Shown one piece after another: positions 54,194 to 62,609 of a stretch of DNA of 64,000 nucleotides. Origin of the DNA: Myxococcus stipitatus (GTDB lineage: Bacteria; Myxococcota; Myxococcia; Myxococcales; Myxococcaceae); assembly GCF_038561935.1 (NCBI RefSeq), contig NZ_CP102770.1:4340001-4404000 (forward strand), written 5' to 3'. The notes under the pieces are model-generated. The model saw only the letters and a program-made list of their open reading frames with translations, did not search any database and had not been told where the DNA came from. The position numbers were made by a program, and so were the translations under genes. Each line of letters begins with the position of its first letter. Within the stretch, counting starts at the first letter, position 1.

Positions 54194-55195
54194 GTGAGCG
54201 ACGGACTGCCGTCACCGCTGGACGTGGTGTGTTTCGGTGAGACGTTGGTGGACTTCCTCCCCTCGGAGCAGGGCCTTCGCGTGCGAGACGTCCCCGCGTG
54301 GCAACCGTGCCCTGGAGGCTCTCCGGCCAACGTCTCGGTGGGACTGGCCCGATTGGGGATGCGGTCCGCGATGCTGGGCGTGGTGGGCGCGGACGAGTTT
54401 GGCCACTTCCTCCGCGAGCGGCTCGCGAAGGAGGGCGTCGACGTGAGCCACTTGCGCCAGACGACGGATGCGCGCACGGGACTGGTGTTCATCTCGCTGG
54501 ATGCGCGAGGCGAGCGCAGCTTCACGTTCTTCCGCACCCGCTCGGCGGAGTTCCTCCTGTCCAGCGCCGATGTGGACCCGGGCTTCCTGCGCCGCGCGAA
54601 GGCGGTGCACTGCGGCTCCAACTCCCTTCAGCGCGAGGAGGCTCAAGCGGCCACGGTGGGGATGCTCGGCATCGCGCGCGAGGCGGACCGCATCGTGAGC
54701 TGCGACCCCAACCTGCGGCTCCATGCGTGGGAGGACCCGACCCAGCTCAAGGGGTTGCTCGCGCGGATGTTGCCGCTGTGCACCGTCGTGAAGCTCTCCG
54801 AGGAGGAGATTGGCTTCGTGACGGGCACCGAGTCCCCCGAAGAGGCGCTGCTGAAGCTGTCCGCCATGGGGGTGCGCCTGCCCGTGGTGACCCTGGGGGC
54901 GCGAGGGGCACTGTTCCTCTGGCGTGGCGAGCGGGTTCAGGTCCCGGCGCCTCAGGTGCGCGTGGTGGACACCACGGGGGCGGGGGATGGCTTTGTCGCG
55001 GGTCTCCTTCACGGGCTCGTGAGCTGGTACGGCGGTGCCCGGGCGCTCGAGGGCGCGACTCGCGAGGAGCTGGTGGCACTGACGACCTTCGCATGCCACG
55101 TGGGCGCTCGTGTCGTGGAGAAACCCGGGGCCGTGGAAGGACTGCCCCGAGCCGAGGAGCTGCGCGCGGTGTGGCCTGCTCGGGCAGCGCGCTGA
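54194..55195 (+). CDS. PfkB-family carbohydrate kinase (fructokinase-like)
   Basis: 333 aa from GTG 54194, with GGGAGGG upstream. PfkB signatures: VVCFGETLVDFLP, CPGGSPANVSVGLARLG (first signature, sugar/lid region), CDPNLRLHAW, and DTTGAGDGFVAGLLHGL containing the catalytic Asp and anion hole. The layout is close to bacterial fructokinases and 2-keto-3-deoxygluconate kinases; the exact sugar is not clear. It ends the run that starts with the phasin-like genes. A convergent secreted-protein gene follows 16 bp later. Confidence 0.9.
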   Translation: MSDGLPSPLDVVCFGETLVDFLPSEQGLRVRDVPAWQPCPGGSPANVSVGLARLGMRSAMLGVVGADEFGHFLRERLAKEGVDVSHLRQTTDARTGLVFISLDARGERSFTFFRTRSAEFLLSSADVDPGFLRRAKAVHCGSNSLQREEAQAATVGMLGIAREADRIVSCDPNLRLHAWEDPTQLKGLLARMLPLCTVVKLSEEEIGFVTGTESPEEALLKLSAMGVRLPVVTLGARGALFLWRGERVQVPAPQVRVVDTTGAGDGFVAGLLHGLVSWYGGARALEGATREELVALTTFACHVGARVVEKPGAVEGLPRAEELRAVWPARAAR

Positions 55196-55211
55196 GCCGC
55201 ACCCATGGGCC

Positions 55212-56549
55212 TTACTTGGGGGGGACGCGGGCGAGGAACGAGGTGCGTGAGCTCGTCCCTGTCACCGGCCCCGAGCCGAAGTCGACGGTCCCGACCAGCG
55301 GCCCTGCGAGGACCACGTCACTCCGGCCCGCGCTGACGACTCGATACGCGGTCTGACTGGAGATGTCGCCAAAGGCCCGGCTCCAGCGTGCCTTCCCCTG
55401 GCGTCCCAGCTTCATCACGAAGATGTCGTCGAGTCCCGCGCTCGTCAGCGGGCCGGCGCCAAAGTCGACGGTCGCCGTGAAGGAGCCCGTCACCACCGGG
55501 TCTCCGTCGGGGTCCAGGTGCACGTCATGACCCCAGTCGGGGCCCGGGCCTCCGAATCGCCGACTCCAACGGTGATTACCCTCGGGGTCCAGTGACACGA
55601 CAAACACATCCGTGTCCTGACTGACGAGCGGACCCCCGCCAAGGTCCAACGTGCCGAAGAAGGCTCCCGCTCCGAAGAGATTTCCCTCCCGGTCCACGGC
55701 CAGCCGCCATCCCGTCTGCTGGTGGGCGGGACCCACGTCCTTTGCCCAGAGGGGCTGGCCGTGTGGGTTGAACTTCAAGACGTAGGCGTTGAAGCCCGGG
55801 GTGGAGAGCCATGGCTCTCCATGGATGCTGAGCTTGTCCGTGTATGTGTCACCGATGAAGAGATTGCCTTCACGGTCGGAGGCAAGCCTGACGGTATTGC
55901 CCATTCCTGTCTCGTAGATGTAATGCCAGACCGTGATGCCATCGTTTCGAGACAGCCTCGCGACGAAATGATTCACCGAACCCTTCACTGGAATCGGCCC
56001 GTCACCGAAGTCGATGATGCGGTCGAAGTAGCCACTGACGAAGACGTCCCCATCGGGCGTCAGTGCGAGCGTTCCTGTTTGTTGTTGTCCCAGGTCGCCG
56101 AAGCAGCGGCTCCAGACGTGATGCCCTTGCACATCGAGCTTCGCGACGAAGGCGCGCGGGCTTCCGGGCTCACCAGGACAGGGCAGGGGGCCTCCGCCGA
56201 AGTCGAGCTCACCCCAGAAGTCACCCGTGATGAGCGTGTTGCCTTGTGCGTCGACGATGACACCGGTGAGCTGCTGATAATGGGCGTCGCCGAATCGGTG
56301 ATGCCAGAGCTGTTGGCCTTGAGGATTGAATCGCGCGACGTTGATGTCAGAGTTGTTGCTGGCGCCCCACACCAGATGTCCATCCGGCTGGGAAGCGAGC
56401 TCTCCCTCGCTCAGGGTGTCCAGCACGGTGGTCCATCGTCGCGCCGTGGCTTCGATGGATAGACCTTCCTCCTGAATGACATCGGTGGCTCGCGGGGCTG
56501 CCCACAAGGACAACCCAATCACGGATGCCATTCGGATGTGTCTGTTCAT
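55212..56549 (-). CDS. Secreted beta-propeller (SBBP-type) repeat protein
   Basis: 445 aa from ATG 56549; no ribosome site is obvious. A weak signal-like N-terminus (MNRHIRMASVIGLSLWAA) is followed by tandem ~50-60 residue repeats, each with a GNT/GDVFVSG-like strand and a D-F-G-x-G-P motif (GELDFGGGPLPC, RIIDFGDGPI, GTLDLGGGPL, ATVDFGAGPL, GTVDFGSGPV). This is the SBBP/beta-propeller pattern found in many myxobacterial surface proteins. No catalytic site is seen. Base composition dips in the middle of the gene (about 55850-56350), lower than neighbours, so the gene may be acquired or under different selection. Confidence 0.8.
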   Translation of the reverse strand: MNRHIRMASVIGLSLWAAPRATDVIQEEGLSIEATARRWTTVLDTLSEGELASQPDGHLVWGASNNSDINVARFNPQGQQLWHHRFGDAHYQQLTGVIVDAQGNTLITGDFWGELDFGGGPLPCPGEPGSPRAFVAKLDVQGHHVWSRCFGDLGQQQTGTLALTPDGDVFVSGYFDRIIDFGDGPIPVKGSVNHFVARLSRNDGITVWHYIYETGMGNTVRLASDREGNLFIGDTYTDKLSIHGEPWLSTPGFNAYVLKFNPHGQPLWAKDVGPAHQQTGWRLAVDREGNLFGAGAFFGTLDLGGGPLVSQDTDVFVVSLDPEGNHRWSRRFGGPGPDWGHDVHLDPDGDPVVTGSFTATVDFGAGPLTSAGLDDIFVMKLGRQGKARWSRAFGDISSQTAYRVVSAGRSDVVLAGPLVGTVDFGSGPVTGTSSRTSFLARVPPK

Positions 56550-56678
56550 GCGATCAAGCTAGTGAGTACCTTCCTCCCTCGACAAGGGCACTTCGGGTCA
56601 AACGTTCGGGGGTGGGCGAGTCGCCTTGCGCCGAGGGGACTCGTCCTGGCGGGCCCACAATGAAAAGATGGGCCGCCC

Positions 56679-58550
56679 ATGGCCTTGTCCTCTCCGCATG
56701 CCTCGCCCGAAGAGGTCGCGTCCCCCCCGGCGCCGACTCCGGCCTCGCTGACGCTGCTGAGCATCCCCGGCGACTCCGCCGAGGCCACGGACTCCTACTG
56801 GCTCACGCACGTCTACCAGGCCGACCGCCTGCCCCAGTTCACCCTTCGCTCCGTGCTGCTGGGCGCCGCCATCGGTGTCGTCACCTGCGCGACCAATCTC
56901 TACGTGGGGCTCAAGACGGGCCTCGCGTTTGGTGTCGCCATCACCGCCGCGCTGCTCGCGCATGCGTCTCATGGCCTCTTGCGGCGTCTGTCGCCTGGGC
57001 TCGCGGGTTCTCCTTTGTCCACGCTGGAGACCTGCAACGCGCAGGCGGTGGCCTCAGCGGCCGGATATGCCACGGGGGGCGCGCTCGTCTCCGTGCAAGG
57101 CGCGTGGCTCATCGTCACCGGACAACATCCCTCCGGCCCGACGCTGCTCGCGTGGACGTTCTTCCTGTCCGCGCTGGGCGTCCTCTTCGCCGTGCCATTC
57201 AAGCGGCGGCTCGTGGACCATGAGCAGCTTCCATTCGCCTCGGGCACCGCCGCGGCGACCACCATTCGCGCGCTGCACTCGACGGGCTCGGAGGCCCGTC
57301 CGCGTCTGCGCATGCTGGGGTGGGGCGGGTTGGTGTCGGGACTCATCACCCTGGTTCGCGATGGGCTCGGGCGATTGCCCACGTCGATTCCTTTCCCGGG
57401 CAGCTGGAGCGGGGTCCCCCTGGAGCGATTGGGATTCGCGCTGGAGTCGAGCCTGCTCCCGGTGGGCGCGGGCGTCTTGCTGGGGCCTCGCACCACGACG
57501 TCGCTGATGCTGGGCGCGCTGCTCATTCATGGGCTCGTGGCGCCACACATCCTCGGCTCCGGGCGGGTCTCCGCGGAGCCAGGCGCCTTCCTCGAGTGGA
57601 GCTTGTGGCCAGGGGCCGCGGCGCTCGCCACGGCCTCGTTGCTCCAGTTCGTGCTCGATGGCCGCATCCTTCGTCGCGCCTTGAGCGGCCTGTTCTCGCG
57701 CGCGAAAGCCCCTCCTCATCCGGTGGATGCGTTGCAGGTGCCACGCGGGTGGCTCCTCGTGGGGCTGCTGGTCCTCGTGCCCGCGACCCTCGCGGTGGCA
57801 CACGTGAGCTTCGGTGTCCCACTCGCGCATGCCGTGCTCGCCATCGCGTTGTCCTTCGTCCTGTGCCTCATCTCCTGCCGCGTCACGGGTGAGACGGATG
57901 CGACGCCCGTGGGTGCGCTCAGCCAGATGACACAGCTCACGTACGGCGTGCTGCTGCCGCACCAGGTCCACGCGAACCTCGCCACGGCGGGCATCACCGT
58001 CAACGCGGCCTCTTCGTCCGCGGACCTCCTCACCGACTTGAAGACCGGCCATCTCCTGGGCGCGCATCCGCGTCGCTTGTTCCTGGCGCAGCTGCTGGGC
58101 TCGGCGGTGGGGGCCCTCGCGGTGGTGCCACTGTTCTTCCTGCTCGTGCCGGACCGCGAAGCCCTGGGCGGTGAGCGCTTTCCCGCACCCGCCGCCTTCA
58201 TCACCGCGAGCGTGGCGCGGGTGTTGTCCTCGGGCCTGGACACCCTGGCGCCGGCGACTCGTGCCGCCATCGGATGGGCCGCACTCGGCGCGGCCATTCT
58301 CGTACTCGCCGAGCGGGTCGCTCCCGCGCGTGTGCGCCGCTGGGTTCCCTCGCCCTTGGGGATGGGACTGGCGTGTCTGCTGCCGCCCTCGTACGCACTG
58401 GGGCTTTTTCTCGGGGGCTGTCTCTCCGCCGTCTCGGGATACGTGAAATCCACGACGCTGGAAGGCCGTTGGGTGACGCTTGCGGCGGGCGCCATTGCTG
58501 GCGAGGGATTGGTGGGCGTCGCCATCGTGCTGTCACAGGCGCTCTGGTAG
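56679..58550 (+). CDS. OPT-family transporter (oligopeptide/metal-chelate)
   Basis: 623 aa from ATG 56679. About 14 membrane helices follow an N-terminal tail of ~55 residues. OPT features: LRSVLLGAAIGVVTCATNLYVG(L) near helix 1, KTGLAFGVAITAALL, a STLETCNAQAVASAAGYATG stretch, and EQLPFASGTAAATTIRALHS. Bacterial OPT proteins carry short peptides or metal-peptide chelates with protons. The substrate is not shown. It is followed after 16 bp by the multidomain kinase, so both may be co-transcribed. Confidence 0.92.
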   Translation: MALSSPHASPEEVASPPAPTPASLTLLSIPGDSAEATDSYWLTHVYQADRLPQFTLRSVLLGAAIGVVTCATNLYVGLKTGLAFGVAITAALLAHASHGLLRRLSPGLAGSPLSTLETCNAQAVASAAGYATGGALVSVQGAWLIVTGQHPSGPTLLAWTFFLSALGVLFAVPFKRRLVDHEQLPFASGTAAATTIRALHSTGSEARPRLRMLGWGGLVSGLITLVRDGLGRLPTSIPFPGSWSGVPLERLGFALESSLLPVGAGVLLGPRTTTSLMLGALLIHGLVAPHILGSGRVSAEPGAFLEWSLWPGAAALATASLLQFVLDGRILRRALSGLFSRAKAPPHPVDALQVPRGWLLVGLLVLVPATLAVAHVSFGVPLAHAVLAIALSFVLCLISCRVTGETDATPVGALSQMTQLTYGVLLPHQVHANLATAGITVNAASSSADLLTDLKTGHLLGAHPRRLFLAQLLGSAVGALAVVPLFFLLVPDREALGGERFPAPAAFITASVARVLSSGLDTLAPATRAAIGWAALGAAILVLAERVAPARVRRWVPSPLGMGLACLLPPSYALGLFLGGCLSAVSGYVKSTTLEGRWVTLAAGAIAGEGLVGVAIVLSQALW

Positions 58551-58566
58551 CCTGCACGTCCCACTG

Positions 58567-61500
58567 ATGCGTTGTCCGAACTGTCACCGCCGCCTTCCCC
58601 TGGGCGCGGCCTGTCCCGTCCACGGGACGCGAGCACTTGGTTCCGCCTCCCCCGAGGCGCTGCCACTCGCGGACGTTCCTGGCGTGCGCGGCGCCGCGCT
58701 CCTGGGCAGCGGAGGTTTCTCTCAAGTCTTCACCGCGTATCGCGACTCGGACGGTCGCGAGGTCGCGCTCAAGCTGGGACGCGATGCGCACCATGAGCGC
58801 TTCGCGCGCGAGGCCACCGCGCTGCGCCGTGTCGGTGCTCCCACCGTGCCGGAGCTGTACGAGCACGGCGTCGCGCGAGGCCGTCCCTTCCTGGTGATGG
58901 AGCATCTGCACGGACAGACGCTCGCGACGTGGATGGCCGCGCTGCCCGGCACGGGCGCCGCGTCGCTGCCTCGGGTGCGCGAGATGCTCCGGGGCCTGTG
59001 CTCCGCGCTGGAGCGTACGCATTCGGTGGGAGTCGCCCATCGCGACCTCAAGCCGGAGAATGTCTTCCTTCGGGAGGGCGGCACGCTCAGCCTCCTCGAC
59101 CTGGGGCTCGCGAGATTCCTCGACGGGGAGGGCGATGGACCGACGGACGACGTGCCTCCCGGCATGACTCCCGCGGGACAGCGACTGGGCACGCCGCTCT
59201 ACATGTCCCCGGAGCAGTGTCTCGACGCGCGCCTCGCGAGCACATCGGCCGACATCTACTCGCTGGGCGTCCTGCTCTTCGAGCTGCTCACGGGTGCGCC
59301 GCCGTTCGTCGGAAGCTCCGAGCAGATCCGCCACGGCCATGTCAGCCTGAGACCGCCCCGTGTCTCCGAACGCGCGGAGGTTCCTCCCGCGCTGGACGAC
59401 GTCCTGAGGACCTGTCTCGCGAAGTCGCCTCAGGAGCGCTACGCCCACGCGGCCGACGTGCTCGTCGCGTTCGATGCGGCCTGTCTCGGTGCAACGCCCG
59501 CGAGTGTCGTCCCCCCGAGCGAGCACTCCGCATCGCTTCCGCCGTCGACGGGCTCGGGGCCACGTCCCGTGGCGTTGATCGGACTGAACGCACCGTTGAC
59601 GGTGGACGCGGTGCTGGCCGCCATCGAGCCGCGCGGAGGCATCCTCGCGAGGGTGAAGCCGGGCGGCTATGTCATCGCGTTCGCCGAGTCGCTCACCGCC
59701 GAGGGGAACGCCCGCGCCGCCGCGCTCACCGCCCGCAGGCTGGTCGAGAACGGTGCGGGGGCGGCGGTCCTGCACCTCGCGGAGCTGCACGTCCACGCGG
59801 GAACCTCCACGCTGCGCCTGGCCGGTGCGGCCCTGGATGCTTCGTCGAACTGGTGGCCCACCGAGTGGGTTCCAGGTGAGACGCGAGTCACGGCCGCCGC
59901 CGCCGCGCGACTGAGCCCCAGCGACACCGAGGCCGTGGCGCACGATGCGTCCGCGTCCGTCGAGTCCTCGGCTTCGTCCGGACGTCTGCGGCTGCTCGAC
60001 AGTGGGGCCTCCAGCTCCGTGTCGGAGCCTCCTCCGCTCATGGGGCGTGAGGCCCTGCTGGACCAGCTGGAGCACGATGCCACGCGCTGTCTCGCGCATG
60101 GCGTGTCCGGCTTCGCGGTCCTCACGGGCGATGTGGGGCTGGGGAAGTCTCGAGTCCTCGAAGCGCTGGCCGCGCGATTGGAAGCGACGGGGCGCGCGCA
60201 GGTCTTCCGTCTGCGTGCGGCGGCTCCAGACGTGGGGGCTCCGGACGCGCTGCTGGAGGCGTTGCGGGCCTCCGTCGCGGAGGGCGCATCTCCGCTTCCT
60301 GAGATACCGCGCACCCGCTCCGTGCCGCTCGCGGACGCGCGACATGCCGCGGCTCGCTGGCTCGCGGAGGGCCTGCGAATCCGGGCTCGCGAGACACCTC
60401 GGGTCCTGCTGTTGGATGACGCGCACCTCGCCGACCCGACCAGCCTCGACGCGCTGGAGGTGGCCACGCTCGCGGGGGCTTCTTCGCCGTTGTGGGTCTG
60501 CGTGGTGGCTCGGCCCGCGCTGCTGGGACTCCGGCCTCATCTGGGGGAGCGCAGCGCGCACCCGTCCCGGTATGTCCTGCCGCCGCTGTCTCCCGAGGCG
60601 AGCCGCACCGTGCTCCTGCACCTGCTGCGTCCCGCGGAGCACATCCCCGAGCCCGTGCTCGCGCGCCTGGAGCAGCTCGCCCAGGGCGTGCCCTTGTCCC
60701 TGGTCGAGCTCGGAGTGGCGCTGAGGACCGCCGGCGCGCTGCGTGCCGCGCCCGGTGGTGGTTGGTACATCGCTCCCGACGCGCTGCTGGACGTGTCGGT
60801 GACACCGCTCTTCCAGCGGCTCGCGACGCGTCTGCTCGCGGGACTGCCCGAGGCTCACGGGGTCCTCGCGCGCTTGTGCGCCGTGCTGGGCACGGAGCTG
60901 GATGTGTCGCGCGTGGACGCGGCGCTGCGTCACCTGTCTCCACGTGAGGAGCTTGTGGGCGTGGCCACGTCGCTCGACGCAGGCGCGGGCTTGCAGCGAC
61001 TGGCTCGCGCGGGATTGCTGCGTCCCATGGGGCTGGGCCGCTTCTCCTTCCGGCACCCGCTGCTGCGAGAGGCGCTCGAGGCGCTGCTTCCGCCCGCCGC
61101 CCGCCGCGCACTGCATGCCGCCGCGCGCATGGCCACTCCCGGAGATTCGCCCGGAGAGCGTCGCCGTCGCGCCCACCATGCCGCGGCCTGTGGTGCTCAC
61201 GAGGAGGCCGCCAATGCCTTCCTCACCCTGGCCGAGGAGGCTCGCCGCGCTCACCAGTCCGTGGAGGCGGAGCAGCACTACACACGCGCGCTCGCGTTGC
61301 TCGCGGAAGAGGACCTGGAGCGGCGCACGCTCGCGTTGGCGGGGCGGGGCAGGGTGCGGCATCGGTTGCAGCGGTTCGAGGAAGGACTCGGTGACCTGGC
61401 CTCCGCGCGTGCGCTCGCCGAGGGTCGTGGCGACAAGTCCTTGATCGTCGACCTGTTGCTGGAAGAAGCCACCGCGCGCGACTGGATGGAGGACACCGCC

Positions 61501-62445
61501 GGCTCCACCGCCTGCGCACGCGAGGCGCTGGAGCGCATCGAACAGCTCGACGACCCGCGCTTGTCCCTGCGGTGCTCACTGGCTCGAGGCCGCCTGCATG
61601 TTCGCCAAGGCGAGTGGGGCTCCGCGGCGCGGGTCCTCGACTCCGTCGTGGAGGGCGCGGAGCGTGCGCGCGAGCACGAGACGCTGGTGGTGGCACTCGC
61701 GATGTTGGGCTCGGCGCTCACGTTCCTTCAGCGCACGGAGGAGGCGGCCACGCGCTTCGACGAGGCCCTGGTCCGCTGCGAAGCGGCGGGCGATGCGCTG
61801 CACCTGGCCGCGGCCCTCATCAACCGCGTGCTGCTGTGGTTGGGGCAGGGCGACGTGGTTCGCATGGAAGAGGACCTGCGCCGCGCCATGGCGCTGGGCC
61901 GCGAGCTCGGCCACGCGCAGGTGGAGCGCTGGTCCACCTTCAACCTCGCGGAGGTGCTCTACATGCAAGGGCGCCTCGAGGAAGCCCTCCCGCTGGCCCG
62001 GCGCGCCCATGAGCTGGGCGTGCGCTTCTTCCTCGAACATCCCGTGCCCGTGGATGCGCTCCTGCTCGCGCGCATCGGCGCGGCCTTGGGCGACATGGAC
62101 GAAGCCTCGCGCCAGTTGCGGTGGATTGAGTCCCACTGTCCTCCCGACTCCCTGCCGCCCACCGCGGTCATGCGCCGTCTGGTGGAGCTCCAGGTGCGCG
62201 AGGCCAGGGGCGGAACGGAAGCTCGCGAAGGCGGGGCGTGGCGGGCCCTGGAGGAAGAGGCGCGGGAGCTGGCCTCTCCCGATGAGAAGGCGGAGCTGCT
62301 CCTGCAAGCGGCTCGTTCCGCCTTCGCGGCGGGTGCTCAGGCCGAGGGCCTCGCGTGGCTCGTCGAGGCCGAGAGTGCCGTGTCCGCCGCGCCCTTGTGG
62401 CGCCCTCGGCTGGACGCGCTGCGGCACGGCGCGCCACGCGGGTAG
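58567..62445 (+). CDS. Multidomain Ser/Thr protein kinase: zinc ribbon, kinase, degenerate cyclase-like, ATPase, TPR
   Basis: 1292 aa from ATG 58567. Order of parts: a zinc-ribbon start CPNCHRRLPLGAACPVHG (1-19); a Hanks kinase at ~45-315 with LLGSGGFS, K69 in VALKL, HRDLKPEN (D160) and DLG (178-180) in place of DFG, then TPLYMSPEQ; a segment ~333-455 (GGILARVKPGGYVIAFAESL, PGETRVTAAAAARLS) that looks like a decayed class III cyclase domain; a P-loop ATPase with GDVGLGKS (K527) and Walker B LLLDD (614-618); and a C-terminal region (~850-1292) of TPR-like helix pairs. The ATPase-TPR part resembles MalT/AfsR-like STAND proteins, which sense ligands and switch kinase output. All key kinase residues are present. 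Sixteen bp after the OPT transporter gene. Confidence 0.9.
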   Translation: MRCPNCHRRLPLGAACPVHGTRALGSASPEALPLADVPGVRGAALLGSGGFSQVFTAYRDSDGREVALKLGRDAHHERFAREATALRRVGAPTVPELYEHGVARGRPFLVMEHLHGQTLATWMAALPGTGAASLPRVREMLRGLCSALERTHSVGVAHRDLKPENVFLREGGTLSLLDLGLARFLDGEGDGPTDDVPPGMTPAGQRLGTPLYMSPEQCLDARLASTSADIYSLGVLLFELLTGAPPFVGSSEQIRHGHVSLRPPRVSERAEVPPALDDVLRTCLAKSPQERYAHAADVLVAFDAACLGATPASVVPPSEHSASLPPSTGSGPRPVALIGLNAPLTVDAVLAAIEPRGGILARVKPGGYVIAFAESLTAEGNARAAALTARRLVENGAGAAVLHLAELHVHAGTSTLRLAGAALDASSNWWPTEWVPGETRVTAAAAARLSPSDTEAVAHDASASVESSASSGRLRLLDSGASSSVSEPPPLMGREALLDQLEHDATRCLAHGVSGFAVLTGDVGLGKSRVLEALAARLEATGRAQVFRLRAAAPDVGAPDALLEALRASVAEGASPLPEIPRTRSVPLADARHAAARWLAEGLRIRARETPRVLLLDDAHLADPTSLDALEVATLAGASSPLWVCVVARPALLGLRPHLGERSAHPSRYVLPPLSPEASRTVLLHLLRPAEHIPEPVLARLEQLAQGVPLSLVELGVALRTAGALRAAPGGGWYIAPDALLDVSVTPLFQRLATRLLAGLPEAHGVLARLCAVLGTELDVSRVDAALRHLSPREELVGVATSLDAGAGLQRLARAGLLRPMGLGRFSFRHPLLREALEALLPPAARRALHAAARMATPGDSPGERRRRAHHAAACGAHEEAANAFLTLAEEARRAHQSVEAEQHYTRALALLAEEDLERRTLALAGRGRVRHRLQRFEEGLGDLASARALAEGRGDKSLIVDLLLEEATARDWMEDTAGSTACAREALERIEQLDDPRLSLRCSLARGRLHVRQGEWGSAARVLDSVVEGAERAREHETLVVALAMLGSALTFLQRTEEAATRFDEALVRCEAAGDALHLAAALINRVLLWLGQGDVVRMEEDLRRAMALGRELGHAQVERWSTFNLAEVLYMQGRLEEALPLARRAHELGVRFFLEHPVPVDALLLARIGAALGDMDEASRQLRWIESHCPPDSLPPTAVMRRLVELQVREARGGTEAREGGAWRALEEEARELASPDEKAELLLQAARSAFAAGAQAEGLAWLVEAESAVSAAPLWRPRLDALRHGAPRG

Positions 62446-62472
62446 CGTTCCGCGCTACAATTACAACCGGGT

Positions 62473-62489
62473 GTGACCTGATCGGTCAC
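62473..62489. promoter_or_regulatory. Inverted repeat in the kinase/lipoprotein gap
   Basis: Perfect GTGACC-TGATC-GGTCAC, ~120 bp before the lipoprotein ATG and just after TACAAT (62456-62461). Operator-like; no regulator is known. Confidence 0.4.
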
Positions 62490-62609
62490 TGCAGCCGACC
62501 TCGCGGATTGTTCCTTGGGATGGCCTTGCGATGCAGAGGCCGCTGGCCTGAGGCGTGCTTCCAGAAGACGCATTTCCCCACTTTCGTGCATTTTACTGGA
62601 GGAGCGTCC

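Noticed and set aside
58201..61362. 1050-codon antisense open frame opposite the multidomain kinase
   Set aside because: Arg/Gly/Gln-rich with no motifs; shadow of a GC-rich gene.
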